Positions 33,606 through 41,973 of a stretch of 64,000 nt of DNA are shown here, in pieces. This DNA is from Halobacillus litoralis (GTDB lineage: Bacteria; Bacillota; Bacilli; Bacillales; Halobacillaceae), in NCBI RefSeq assembly GCF_020524085.2, contig NZ_CP129016.1, positions 2,412,001-2,476,000 on the forward strand. Direction: 5' to 3'. Within the stretch, counting starts at the first letter, position 1. Each line of letters starts with the position of its first letter. The translations under genes and the position numbers were made by a program. The notes under the pieces are model-generated. The model ran no database searches, was not told where the DNA came from, and saw nothing but the letters and a program-made list of their open reading frames with translations.

Positions 33606-34604
33606 TCATTCATTTATTAACTCAGAAATGATTTCATAAGAGCGTAAACGTGCGCTGTGGTCGTAGATTTGTGAAATGACCATCAGTTCGTCAGCCTCTG
33701 TTTCCGCCTGGAATTTCTTCAGTTTTTCTCTCACCGTCTCTTTACTTCCAATAACGGAAGCGCCAAGTTGCTGTCTAAGGGCAGCTTTCTCTTGTGCTGT
33801 CCATACTTCATCCATGTCATCAACCGGTGGCTGGAGCAAATGATTCGTATTTCGTACGAGATTCAGGAATTGTTGCTGCAGGGACGTCGCCAATCTTTCA
33901 GCTTCTTCATCCGTATCTGCTGCTATAACATTGACACCGACCATCACGTAAGGTTCATCAAGCACCTCCGAAGGCTGGAAACTGGAACGATACAAATTCA
34001 AAGCACCACGCGTATTGTTCGGTGAAAAGTGGCTGGCAAATGAAAACGGCAGTCCGAGTTGGCCTGCAAGTTGTGCGCTGAATCCACTAGAACCGAGAAG
34101 CCAAACTGGAATGTCCATGCCTTCTCCTGCAATTGCGCGAATATGGTGGTCTCCGTCAAAATAGCCTCTTAACTCATCTAACATCGCGGGAAACTCATTA
34201 GGATCAGAGTCCAAGTTTCTCCTTAAAGCCCGAGCTGTCATTCCGTCCGTTCCTGGAGCACGCCCAAGACCTAGATCCACACGTCCGGGAAACAGAGTTT
34301 CTAGTGTGCCGAATTGTTCTGCGACCACAAGTGGAGCGTGATTTGGAAGCATCACTCCGCCTGAGCCGACTCGGATGGAGTCCGTATGGTGCAACACATG
34401 ACTGATGGCAACAGATGTTGCGGAACTTGCGATAAAAGGCATGTTATGGTGTTCGGCCATCCAGTATCTTGTGAATCCCCATTTTTCTACATGTTGAGCA
34501 AGGTCCACCGTATTTCGGAAAGAATCCGCCGGTGTTCCACCCTCAATCACAGGGGCAAGGTCGAGGACCGAGAATTTAGTATTTGCTAATCCTTTTACAG
34601 ACAT
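33606..34604 (-). CDS. Luciferase-like (LLM class) flavin-dependent oxidoreductase
   Basis: A 332-residue single-component-type member of the bacterial luciferase superfamily. It shows [10 protein letters not shown] at the N-terminus, [41 protein letters not shown] and [10 protein letters not shown], the pattern of the YceB/YvbT group. It would use FMNH2 or F420-like flavin; the substrate is unknown. The gene stands alone, convergent with the preceding small-protein operon. Confidence 0.88.
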   Translation of the reverse strand: MSVKGLANTKFSVLDLAPVIEGGTPADSFRNTVDLAQHVEKWGFTRYWMAEHHNMPFIASSATSVAISHVLHHTDSIRVGSGGVMLPNHAPLVVAEQFGTLETLFPGRVDLGLGRAPGTDGMTARALRRNLDSDPNEFPAMLDELRGYFDGDHHIRAIAGEGMDIPVWLLGSSGFSAQLAGQLGLPFSFASHFSPNNTRGALNLYRSSFQPSEVLDEPYVMVGVNVIAADTDEEAERLATSLQQQFLNLVRNTNHLLQPPVDDMDEVWTAQEKAALRQQLGASVIGSKETVREKLKKFQAETEADELMVISQIYDHSARLRSYEIISELINE

Positions 34605-34767
34605 AGGATAACCTCTTTTCTATTTGACTTTATAATAGACGGGCATGATCTGATTACCCTTCCCTTCTATAACAACACTTATCATATCAGCTGTATTTCG
34701 TGTCTCAAAATAATTTGTTTGCAACTTATTCTAAATGTAGACGTCTATTTTCAAAAGGAGGGAGACG

Positions 34768-35250
34768 ATGCGGGTATTGGTTACACTCTGTTGTTTACTT
34801 TTCCCATTTTTCTATTTATCTACAACGGCTTCAGCCACATCATGGGTCTACCCTTTCGTCGTCTATGATGGTTTCATTTATGTGGTTGAAGAAGAAGCGA
34901 CAGAAGTGAAAGTGGAAGAGAGAATTGGCGAAGTAACCGCTTATTCAGATATGCACCAGTATGAAGGGAATTTCTCCAATGTTTTTGAAAAAGGAACAGA
35001 CTATTATAAAATTGCCGGCCATCCCACCACACAAGTGATTGCTGTTGAGGTACGTGAGGGCGTGTTTAGAAAAGCAGAACGAGAAGCTGCTTACACCTAC
35101 GTGAGTGAAGGGCAGGAAGCGACAGGCTCTTTTCAGGAAAAAGGGAAGCCTGTGGAGAGGAAAGACCTCATCTTTGGTACGGGTGTGTTTGTGAGCTTTC
35201 TCGCCTTCGTCGCTGGTACGCTCTATCTTTTTCAACGTAAAGGGACGTGA
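34768..35250 (+). CDS. Hypothetical secreted, membrane-anchored protein
   Basis: A 160-residue protein: a signal peptide (about 1-24, ending near ASA), an external beta-rich domain with WVYPFVVYDGFIYVVEEE, and one C-terminal helix (about 133-153) followed by RKGT. No family name recognised. Architecture is like the 152-residue protein at 32655. AGGAGGGAG precedes the ATG. Confidence 0.65.
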   Translation: MRVLVTLCCLLFPFFYLSTTASATSWVYPFVVYDGFIYVVEEEATEVKVEERIGEVTAYSDMHQYEGNFSNVFEKGTDYYKIAGHPTTQVIAVEVREGVFRKAEREAAYTYVSEGQEATGSFQEKGKPVERKDLIFGTGVFVSFLAFVAGTLYLFQRKGT

Positions 35251-35301
35251 GCATGTGAAACCGGCATTTAGTTATGCTGAACCCGGTGAAGGAGGGTAAC
35301 T

Positions 35302-35463
35302 TTGCTGAATAATTTGAAGAACATATTTTCACGAAAATCTTGTGCCATCTGTAAGAAAAAGCCCGTGGATCCGAAGCATTACATCAATGACGAGGGTGCT
35401 CCAGTGCTCGTTTGCAGGTCATGTGTTCCTTATGCTGAACGTAGGGCTATGAGAAAAAGGTGA
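35302..35463 (+). CDS. Small zinc-ribbon protein
   Basis: A 53-residue protein with CAIC and CRSC motifs 28 residues apart, the layout of a small treble-clef or zinc ribbon. The rest is basic (RKSCAICKKKPVDPKHY, ERRAMRKR). TTG at 35302 has AAGGAGGG six bases upstream. It lies 51 bases after the preceding gene. Function unknown; nucleic-acid binding is a guess from charge. Confidence 0.6.
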   Translation: MLNNLKNIFSRKSCAICKKKPVDPKHYINDEGAPVLVCRSCVPYAERRAMRKR

Positions 35464-35579
35464 GTCTATTGATCTTTATCATGATTGCATGTTTTTGATG
35501 ATATAATGAATACAGAAAAACTTTTTAGAAACGGAACATCTATAGACAAGCTCCTCAACTTTTTCCTAGGAGGCTTTAG

Positions 35580-36272
35580 ATGGACAATATTAAAGAGACG
35601 TTTCTTGAAGTCGTCCTCTCCATTCTCCCCATCACGATTGTCATTACCATCCTTCAATTCACTTTAGTCTGGCTTCCGTTAGACATGTTTTTGCAATTCA
35701 TCATCGGCGTAGGAATGGTTGGGGCAGGTTTAGTGTTGTTTTTGCTCGGAGTCAATATCGGGTTGTTACCTATAGGGGAAATGATCGGTTCTGCCTTGTC
35801 TAAAACGAAGAGAGTCTGGCTGATTATTTTTTTCGGTTTCCTCCTGGGTCTTGTAGTGACCATAGCAGAACCTGATGTCCGTGTACTTTCCTCTCAGGTG
35901 GATCAGGTCTCTGGTGGACAGATTCCGATGGATATTCTAATCCTTTCCGTTGCGATAGGGGTAGGCGTGTTTGTTGCCCTGGCTATGTTCCGGATCATCT
36001 TCAGTATCAACATCGTTTACTTGCTTGCAGGAGGATACGCGCTGGTCTTTCTTCTGGCAGCCTTCACACCGAATGTTTTCGTCCCGATCTCCTTTGATGC
36101 CGGTGGAGTAACTACAGGGCCACTGACAGTGCCGTTCATCCTTTCACTCGGTGTTGGTGTGGCCGCGGTTATGCGTGGAAAGACGTCATCGGGTGATGGC
36201 TTTGGACTTGTGGCCCTGGCATCGATCGGCCCGATTTTATCGGTTCTCCTTTTAGGGGTGATTTATGGGTGA
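35580..36272 (+). CDS. DUF1538 membrane protein, first of a pair
   Basis: A 230-residue protein with about seven hydrophobic helices. Family marks are IAEPDVRVLSSQVDQVSGG (loop, near 92-110) and FDAGGVTTGPLTVPFIL (near 173-189), a pore-like pattern of small residues. Function is unknown; it looks like a channel or secondary transporter. CTAGGAGG lies before the ATG. Its stop overlaps the GTG of a second DUF1538 gene (36269-36272), and a tandem P-II gene follows, so the three act together. Confidence 0.85.
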   Translation: MDNIKETFLEVVLSILPITIVITILQFTLVWLPLDMFLQFIIGVGMVGAGLVLFLLGVNIGLLPIGEMIGSALSKTKRVWLIIFFGFLLGLVVTIAEPDVRVLSSQVDQVSGGQIPMDILILSVAIGVGVFVALAMFRIIFSINIVYLLAGGYALVFLLAAFTPNVFVPISFDAGGVTTGPLTVPFILSLGVGVAAVMRGKTSSGDGFGLVALASIGPILSVLLLGVIYG

Positions 36273-37041
36273 ACATTAAAATTTTCGATGGTTTCTGGCA
36301 CGTCCTGTTTGATGTCGCGACAGCACTCATTCCACTATTCTTCTTATTCCTTCTCTTTCAACTTGCCTTTCTAAAGCTCCCATGGAAAAAGTTACAGGAC
36401 ATCCTTGTTGGTTTCTTTTTGACTTATGCAGGACTGTCATTGTTTTTGCAGGGGGTTCATATCGGTTTCTTGCCCGTCGGTAGCATGATGGGGGGAGAAA
36501 CTGGGAACGATTGAACACACGTGGCTGCTTGTACCCATCGGTTTTGTCCTCGGTTTTGTGGCCATTTACGCAGAGCCTGCGGTCAGTGTGTTGACCCATC
36601 AGGTTGAAAAAGTCTCCGGTGGATATATCCCGCATAAATTATTACTCTATACACTTTCGTTTGGCGTCGGCCTTTCCATCGCTCTGTCCATGGTGCGTAT
36701 TTTAATCGGAATCCCTATTTGGTATTTAGTGGTGCCTGGTTATCTGTTCGCCTTGATCATCGTTCGGTTTTCCAATAAAACATTCACATCGGTCGCCTTT
36801 GACTCTGGTGGAGTAGCCACAGGTCCGATGACCGCCACTTTTTTTACTGAGTCTATTTGTAGGCATTGCCTCTGTCACAGAAGGACGTGATCCGCTCCTG
36901 GACGGGTTTGGAATGGTGGCTCTCGTCGCTTTGGCCCCGATTATTTCTGTCCTTACACTAGGAGTGATCTACAGGAGAAAGGAGCAGGAACAGTATGACA
37001 AAGAACAAATCCGGACAAAAGCTCATAGTAACGATCGTTAA
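36269..37041 (+). pseudogene. Second DUF1538 membrane protein, with two frameshifts
   Basis: Three phases are needed to read one DUF1538 protein of about 255 residues. The first part (from GTG 36269) runs to FLPVGSMMG; a run of six G at 36490-36495 puts the rest out of phase. The second part continues with GTIEHTWLLVPIGFVLGF, AEPAVSVLTHQVEKVSGG and FDSGGVATGPMTATF; a run of seven T at 36839-36845 shifts again. The third part gives FVGIASVTEGRDPLLDGFGM and ends at 37041. One base less in each run restores a normal protein. Sequencing error, decay or slippage are all possible. It overlaps the P-II gene by 47 bases. Confidence 0.8.
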
Positions 37042-37729
37042 AAAAGAAAAAGCAAAAAAAGTCGTACATGCCTCTACTCTTGCAGGTGCCCAAGGAGGAA
37101 CGACTCTTTTTGGGAAAGGCTTCAGAATGGATGAAAAGAAGCGTTTTCTTGGCATACCTGTAGAAAGGGAGCGGGAAGTCATTTTAACTCTCGTATCCCA
37201 TTCTATTTATGAGTCGGTCATGGAAGCAATCATCCAAGCAGCAAAACTGAACCGCCCGAGGCAGGGCATAGGATTTGTCATCGACACGAAAAATATCAGC
37301 GGGATTAATCATATGATCGGGCTTGGACTTGAACCAGAACCAGAACAAAACGCAGATGAGGATGTGATGCAGGTGGAGAAGCAGAAACTGGACTATGACC
37401 TAATTGTGACAATCGTCAATAAAGGGGATGCAGAAAAAGTCGTAGATGCCTCTAAAGAAGCGGGAGCAGAGGGAGGTACCATCGTCACAGGTCGGGGGAC
37501 AGGAATACACGAGAAGGCGAAGCTTTTCAACATACTCATTGAACCTGAAAAAGAAGTTGTGCTGACATTGATCGTGAAAGAAAAGTGTGAGGGAGTCCTG
37601 CGTGCGATTGAACGAGGAGCAAGACTCGATGAGCCGGGACGTGGGATTGCCTTTGTATTAGATGTTGAACGGACGGTAGGGATCAATCATTTATTGAATC
37701 AACAATGGAGTGAAGAAATGAAGGAGTAA
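36995..37729 (+). CDS. Tandem P-II-like regulatory protein (two domains fused)
   Basis: A 244-residue protein with two P-II/GlnB-like domains. Each begins with the ferredoxin-like strand (KLIVTIVKKEKAKKVVHAS; DLIVTIVNKGDAEKVVDAS), then GAQGGTTLFGKG or GAEGGTIVTGRG, and a second half with EREVILTLV or EKEVVLTLI and RPRQGIGFV or EPGRGIAFV. The domains are about 110 residues and are joined by an acidic linker (EPEPEQNADEDV). No canonical T-loop Tyr is visible. AAAGGAG lies ten bases before the ATG. Position directly after two DUF1538 membrane proteins suggests that it gates them in response to a nucleotide or metabolite. Confidence 0.85.
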   Translation: MTKNKSGQKLIVTIVKKEKAKKVVHASTLAGAQGGTTLFGKGFRMDEKKRFLGIPVEREREVILTLVSHSIYESVMEAIIQAAKLNRPRQGIGFVIDTKNISGINHMIGLGLEPEPEQNADEDVMQVEKQKLDYDLIVTIVNKGDAEKVVDASKEAGAEGGTIVTGRGTGIHEKAKLFNILIEPEKEVVLTLIVKEKCEGVLRAIERGARLDEPGRGIAFVLDVERTVGINHLLNQQWSEEMKE

Positions 37730-37823
37730 GAGCAACTATATGGAACAGAGAGGAAAGGGAGTACGGAGAATGAGAAGTCACCTTTTCGAATGATTCATAG
37801 AGTTTATGGCATAAGGGGGAGAA

Positions 37824-38222
37824 ATGTTGAGGAAGCTTTTCATTTTTATGTTTGGAGTGTTTGTCCTTCTTGCTGGATGCAGTTCAGAAAAAGCGAAGTT
37901 GATGGATGAAATAACCTCAGGGGTGGAAGGACGCTATAGTGTTCTAGCCTTTAAAAGTGAAAAGGATTCTGTAGAAACGTTCCAAAACGCAATCAATGAA
38001 ATGTTCAGTGACCCCGAAGTCTGGGAGACCAGGCTCTACTCATTTAACGTTTTAAAAAGCGTACCGGATCAACCCTATGATTATAAGAAGCTTTTGAATA
38101 TCGAGGAACTGCCCCAATTCATCGTTTTAGATACGAAGGCGATTGTTTTCAGAACTCCCCATATTGAGGAATTAGAAAGGTTTCTTCTGGGGGAGGGTGA
38201 CCATTCATCTCAGGAGCATTAA
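37824..38222 (+). CDS. Hypothetical lipoprotein
   Basis: A 132-residue protein with a lipoprotein signal: basic start, hydrophobic stretch and lipobox LLAGCSS (Cys about residue 19). The remaining domain has a pattern (YSVLAFKSEKDSVETFQNAINEM, QFIVLDTKAIVFRTPHIEELERFL) that looks like a thioredoxin-fold without the CxxC. AAGGGGGAG precedes the ATG. No family recognised. Confidence 0.7.
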   Translation: MLRKLFIFMFGVFVLLAGCSSEKAKLMDEITSGVEGRYSVLAFKSEKDSVETFQNAINEMFSDPEVWETRLYSFNVLKSVPDQPYDYKKLLNIEELPQFIVLDTKAIVFRTPHIEELERFLLGEGDHSSQEH

Positions 38223-38251
38223 AAACGGAAGCTGAAAAGCCTCCGTTTTTT
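38221..38251. terminator. Terminator between convergent genes
   Basis: Arms AAAAACGGAAGCT and AGCCTCCGTTTTT with G-U pairs; overlaps the lipoprotein stop and faces the small minus-strand gene. Confidence 0.7.
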
Positions 38252-38257
38252 GTGCCT

Positions 38258-38443
38258 TTAAAAAGGTTTCGTATGTTTTGGGTCGGCTGCTTTTTTGGCA
38301 GCACCTTGGTTATAATACATTTCTTCGTAGGCTTCTTTGTTTTCATTAGCCATATTGACATGAGGCTGTGCTTTTCTTTTTCGGGCGAAGTAGATAGAGA
38401 GAGCAATCAATGCGATTGGGATCAACAGTAAGAGCCATAACAT
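38258..38443 (-). CDS. Small single-helix membrane protein
   Basis: A 61-residue protein: one helix at the N-terminus (LWLLLLIPIALIALSIYFA), a basic stop-transfer RKRKAQ and a polar tail with NKEAYEEMYYNQGAAKKA. A GAGGAGGG box lies before the ATG on the minus strand. No family recognised. Confidence 0.6.
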   Translation of the reverse strand: MLWLLLLIPIALIALSIYFARKRKAQPHVNMANENKEAYEEMYYNQGAAKKAADPKHTKPF

Positions 38444-38583
38444 GTTTCGTCCCTCCTCAATGTTTTTGGCTTTCAGTAATCCCTATTCCCTTTTTATCCG
38501 CTTTCATGTTGTTTATGACAAGAAATCCATCTAAGGAACTGCTCCCTGTAATAAACGAAATAAATCCTTCATATGAAATATAA

Positions 38584-38597
38584 GGAAACCGGTTTAC
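38584..38597 (+). promoter_or_regulatory. LacI-type operator O1 of the beta-glucan locus
   Basis: GGAAACCGGTTTAC, sharing the AAACCGGTTT core with two other sites in this locus. It lies upstream of the promoter, 125 bases (centre to centre) from O2, close to twelve helical turns, compatible with a repression loop. Confidence 0.7.
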
Positions 38598-38637
38598 TAA
38601 AAAACGAGTATAATTGTGAAAAAATTTAAAAAAACCA

Positions 38638-38666
38638 TTGAAAACGGATACATTTGTCGATATAAT
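38638..38666 (+). promoter_or_regulatory. Sigma-A promoter of the sugar ABC transporter operon
   Basis: TTGAAA (38638-38643), 17-base spacer, TATAAT (38661-38666). It lies between operators O1 and O2. Confidence 0.8.
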
Positions 38667-38706
38667 CAAGCTAACCTAATAAATCAATTGATTTTTTTTA
38701 AACATT

Positions 38707-38724
38707 AACGAAACCGGTTTCGTT
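38707..38724 (+). promoter_or_regulatory. LacI-type operator O2, perfect 18-base palindrome
   Basis: AACGAAACCGGTTTCGTT, about 40 bases downstream of the inferred start of transcription and just before the ribosome binding site of the binding-protein gene. The central CG and 18-base symmetry are typical of LacI-family operators; the LacI gene at 41974 is the obvious ligand. Confidence 0.8.
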
Positions 38725-38742
38725 GATGAGGGGGAAGAGAAA

Positions 38743-40044
38743 TTGGGCAGGAATACGAAAGGAATGGTGAATGTGAAAAAGAATTTATTTGTCGTTATGT
38801 TGTTGGTCTTATCAATGTTCCTTTATGCATGTAGTAGTGGCGATGAAGAATCAGCATCAGGTGAAGGCAAAGTCACTCTTGATTTCTGGGTTTTCGGTGC
38901 TACCAACTATGAAGATTTAGCGAAAGAGTATGAAAAAGAAAATCCAAATGTCAAAATCAATATCAAAAACTCAGAGCTTGGCGATCATCATGATAGTTTG
39001 TTCACATCGATTTCAGCTGGAACAGGCGCTCCGGATTTGACGATGATCGAGGTTGACCAGTTGGACCGATACCGCGAAGCGCAGGATCGCTTTGTTAACT
39101 TGTACGACTTAGGTGCAGATGAGATTCAGGATCAATACTTAGATTGGAAATGGAAAATGGCTGAAAATGGTGAAGGAGATTTCTTGTTCGGTTTACCGAC
39201 AGACATAGGTCCGAAAGCGATGTACTTCCACACAGAAGTATTCGAAGAAGCTGGCCTGCCGACAGATCCTGATAAAGTTAGTGAAATGATTTCAACTCCT
39301 GAACATTTTACAGATGCAGCGACAACAGTTTTAGATAAAACAGGTAAGCCAATGGTGGACAGTATGGAAATGGCGTTCCGTGCAAACATGGATGCTCTTG
39401 AAGTCAGCTACTTCAACCGTGATGGTGAACTATTGATCGGTGAAGCTGACAATGGAGTAAAAGAAGCTTATGACTACGCGGTTGAACTTCATAATAAAGG
39501 TGTCGTAGGATCATTCGAAATGTGGACACCTGAGTGGGCGAATGCGTTGAACCAGGGTGGATTTGCTGTAGAAATGGCACCGGCTTGGTTGAAAGGTTAC
39601 ATGACTGAAAACGCTCCAGAAGGCGCAGGTAAGTGGAGAGTGACTACTCTTCCAACAGACTTCGCTGGAAACTGGGGAGGTTCTTACGTAGCCATTCCAT
39701 CCGAAACGAAACATAGCGAAGAAGCTTACAAATTCGCTAAATGGATGCTTTCTCCTGAGAACCAGTTAGAGTCCTTCGTACAAAGTGGTTTGTTCCCATC
39801 TGCTCCGGAAGTTTACGAAATGGAAGAGTTCGTGAACAACTCTGATGAATATTTCGGTGGGCAGAACACGGCTGCTTACTTCGCAGAAGCAGCAAAAGAA
39901 ATTCCTGAAGTTTACAAAGGACCAAAATACGTAACGGTAAACAATGAAGTATTGACGGCTCTAAGAAACGTGCAAGAAGGTGCAGATCCTGAAGAAGAGT
40001 GGGAAGCAGCTGTCAAACGTATTGAAGGTTTAGTGAGTCGCTAA
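38743..40044 (+). CDS. ABC sugar transporter, solute-binding lipoprotein
   Basis: A 433-residue family 1 extracellular solute-binding protein. The lipobox is FLYACSSG. Typical sugar-binding segments are KVTLDFWVFGATNYEDL, TGAPDLTMIEVDQLDRY and GGFAVEMAPAWLKGY, with the C-terminal KFAKWMLSPENQLE. A TTG at 38743 has GAGGGGGAAG upstream; a GTG at 38773 would give the more usual start MKKNLFVVMLL and cannot be excluded. First gene of the operon with two permeases, under two LacI-type operators. The likely ligand is an oligosaccharide from beta-1,3(1,4)-glucan, inferred from the GH1 and GH16 genes downstream. Confidence 0.9.
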   Translation: MGRNTKGMVNVKKNLFVVMLLVLSMFLYACSSGDEESASGEGKVTLDFWVFGATNYEDLAKEYEKENPNVKINIKNSELGDHHDSLFTSISAGTGAPDLTMIEVDQLDRYREAQDRFVNLYDLGADEIQDQYLDWKWKMAENGEGDFLFGLPTDIGPKAMYFHTEVFEEAGLPTDPDKVSEMISTPEHFTDAATTVLDKTGKPMVDSMEMAFRANMDALEVSYFNRDGELLIGEADNGVKEAYDYAVELHNKGVVGSFEMWTPEWANALNQGGFAVEMAPAWLKGYMTENAPEGAGKWRVTTLPTDFAGNWGGSYVAIPSETKHSEEAYKFAKWMLSPENQLESFVQSGLFPSAPEVYEMEEFVNNSDEYFGGQNTAAYFAEAAKEIPEVYKGPKYVTVNNEVLTALRNVQEGADPEEEWEAAVKRIEGLVSR

Positions 40045-40101
40045 AGGTTTTATGGGCTGGATGGATTTCATCCGGCCCTCCTACATAAAGGAGGGAATAG
40101 A

Positions 40102-41064
40102 GTGGAGAACGTACAAAAACGTCAGCATGCCTCAAAAATGAAATCCACTACCCAAATGTCTGAAAAGAAAAAAGATATGCTGTCTGGATATTTATATATT
40201 GCGCCCTTTTTCATTATTTTTGGCATCATCGGTCTTTATCCAGCTGTATTTAGTATCGTACTGGCCTTCCAGGATTGGAATGGTCTAGGGGAGATGGACT
40301 TTGTAGGATTGAACAACTTTGTCGTCGTCCTTCAGGATCCATTATTTTGGAAATCCCTGTATAACACCGTCATCATCGGCTTGATGGGGACAGCTCCTCA
40401 ACTGATTGTTGGAATTATTCTGGCCTACTTCCTGAACATGGCTGTCATCCGTTTCACGAACTTTTTCCGTGTAACGATCTTTATGCCGTACATCACATCG
40501 ATGGTAGCCGTCGCTTTGGTGTTCGGAGTGTTTTTCAGTAGTAGTGAGACAGCTTTGGCTAACTATGTCATCGGTTTATTCGGAATGGATCCCGTCAGTT
40601 GGAAAACGTCTGAGTGGGGAGCGAAAATTGCGATTTCCTTAATGGTTTTCTGGCGATGGGTCGGATATAACACGATCATCTACTTAGCAGGTTTGCAAAG
40701 TATTCCGAAAGACTTGTATGAAGCAGCAACCATCGACGGTGCTGGGAAAGTTCAGCAGTTTCTTCACATTACCATTCCAATGCTGAAACCATTCATCATT
40801 CTGACGGTTTTCATGTCTACCGTAGGAGCCTTGCAATTGTTTGCGGAACCAGCGGTATTCTTAGGTTCTTCCGCTTTCAACCGCGATGAAGCAATGACTG
40901 TCGTTATGTATCTTTATCGTGACGCCTTCAACTTAGGTTCATTTGGTACAGCATCAGCGACAGCAGTATTATTACTTATTATCATCGTCGGTGCAGCCGC
41001 TTTGAATACGTGGTTGACTTCCGGTGTCGGTCGTAAGCAGAAAAGGAGGGCGTTTAAGAAATGA
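40102..41064 (+). CDS. ABC sugar transporter permease, MalF-like
   Basis: A 320-residue permease with six core helices. The ATPase-contacting EAA loop reads YEAATIDGAGKVQQFLHITIP. A long polar N-terminus (about 30 residues) precedes the first helix. GTG start with AGGAGGGA. It overlaps the next permease gene by four bases. No ATPase gene is in the locus, so a shared MsmX-type ATPase must energise the transporter. Confidence 0.92.
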   Translation: MENVQKRQHASKMKSTTQMSEKKKDMLSGYLYIAPFFIIFGIIGLYPAVFSIVLAFQDWNGLGEMDFVGLNNFVVVLQDPLFWKSLYNTVIIGLMGTAPQLIVGIILAYFLNMAVIRFTNFFRVTIFMPYITSMVAVALVFGVFFSSSETALANYVIGLFGMDPVSWKTSEWGAKIAISLMVFWRWVGYNTIIYLAGLQSIPKDLYEAATIDGAGKVQQFLHITIPMLKPFIILTVFMSTVGALQLFAEPAVFLGSSAFNRDEAMTVVMYLYRDAFNLGSFGTASATAVLLLIIIVGAAALNTWLTSGVGRKQKRRAFKK

Positions 41065-41894
41065 GAAAATCTAAAGGATTGAAAAAAGGGACGCTTCCCG
41101 TTTACATCGTCTTATGGATCGCTTCCATTTTATCCATTTTTCCATTCTATTGGATGTTTGTCATGGCGACTAGGCCGAGTGCTGCTTACAATTCGATTCC
41201 GCCGACACTGCTGCCGGGTGATCAACTTGTAGAGAACTTCATGAAAGTCCTGGATACGATTCCATTCTTTCAGGCGATGTGGAATACGATCCTCTTATGT
41301 ACCACGGTAACTCTCGCGGTATTATTGATCAGTTCGTTGGCTGGATTCGCATTTGCGAAATTCCAGTTTCTAGGTAAAAACTTTTTCTTCATCCTGATTC
41401 TATTGACCATGGTCATCCCTCCTCAGCTGGGATTGATTCCACAGTTCTATTTAGTTTCCCAGTTAGGATGGTTGGATACGTTACTTGGTGCAGGAGTCCT
41501 GTTCTTGCTGAATCCGTTGGGCATCTTCTTAATGCGCCAATACATCAGTGAATCTGTACCAGATGAGTTGATGGAAGCGGCGAAACTTGATGGCTGCTCG
41601 AACTTCAGAATCTTTCGGAGCATTGTGCTTCCGATCATCAAGCCTGCTTTTGCAACATTAGGAATCATCGTATTCACGCTTGTATGGGGAGAATTTTTAT
41701 GGCAGTTTACCGTATTGCGTGACCCGGCGTCCTACACATTGCAAGTAGCGCTCGCATCATTGAACAATGCGTTCCGTGTTGACTTTGGTATGCTGCTTTC
41801 AGGTGTCTTCTGGGCAACTGTTCCACTAATCATTATTTTCTTGATTTTCAATCGCTGGTTCATTTCAAGTATTACAGAAGGATCGATCAAGTAA
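41061..41894 (+). CDS. ABC sugar transporter permease, MalG-like
   Basis: A 277-residue permease with six helices and the EAA loop MEAAKLDGCSNFRIFRSIVLP. Its ATG overlaps the stop of the upstream permease (41061-41064). It pairs with that protein to form the membrane channel for the solute-binding protein at 38743. Confidence 0.92.
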   Translation: MRKSKGLKKGTLPVYIVLWIASILSIFPFYWMFVMATRPSAAYNSIPPTLLPGDQLVENFMKVLDTIPFFQAMWNTILLCTTVTLAVLLISSLAGFAFAKFQFLGKNFFFILILLTMVIPPQLGLIPQFYLVSQLGWLDTLLGAGVLFLLNPLGIFLMRQYISESVPDELMEAAKLDGCSNFRIFRSIVLPIIKPAFATLGIIVFTLVWGEFLWQFTVLRDPASYTLQVALASLNNAFRVDFGMLLSGVFWATVPLIIIFLIFNRWFISSITEGSIK

Positions 41895-41973
41895 ATCTAT
41901 GCCATCCTCTATAAATTGTTGATACAATAGATGGTAATCACAGAGCGGCTAGCTTTTAAGGAGAGAACAAAAT

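Noticed and set aside
38743..38772. GTG 38773 as the only start of the binding protein
   Set aside because: It gives the neatest signal peptide, but the stronger ribosome binding site is before TTG 38743; I kept the longer form and recorded the alternative.
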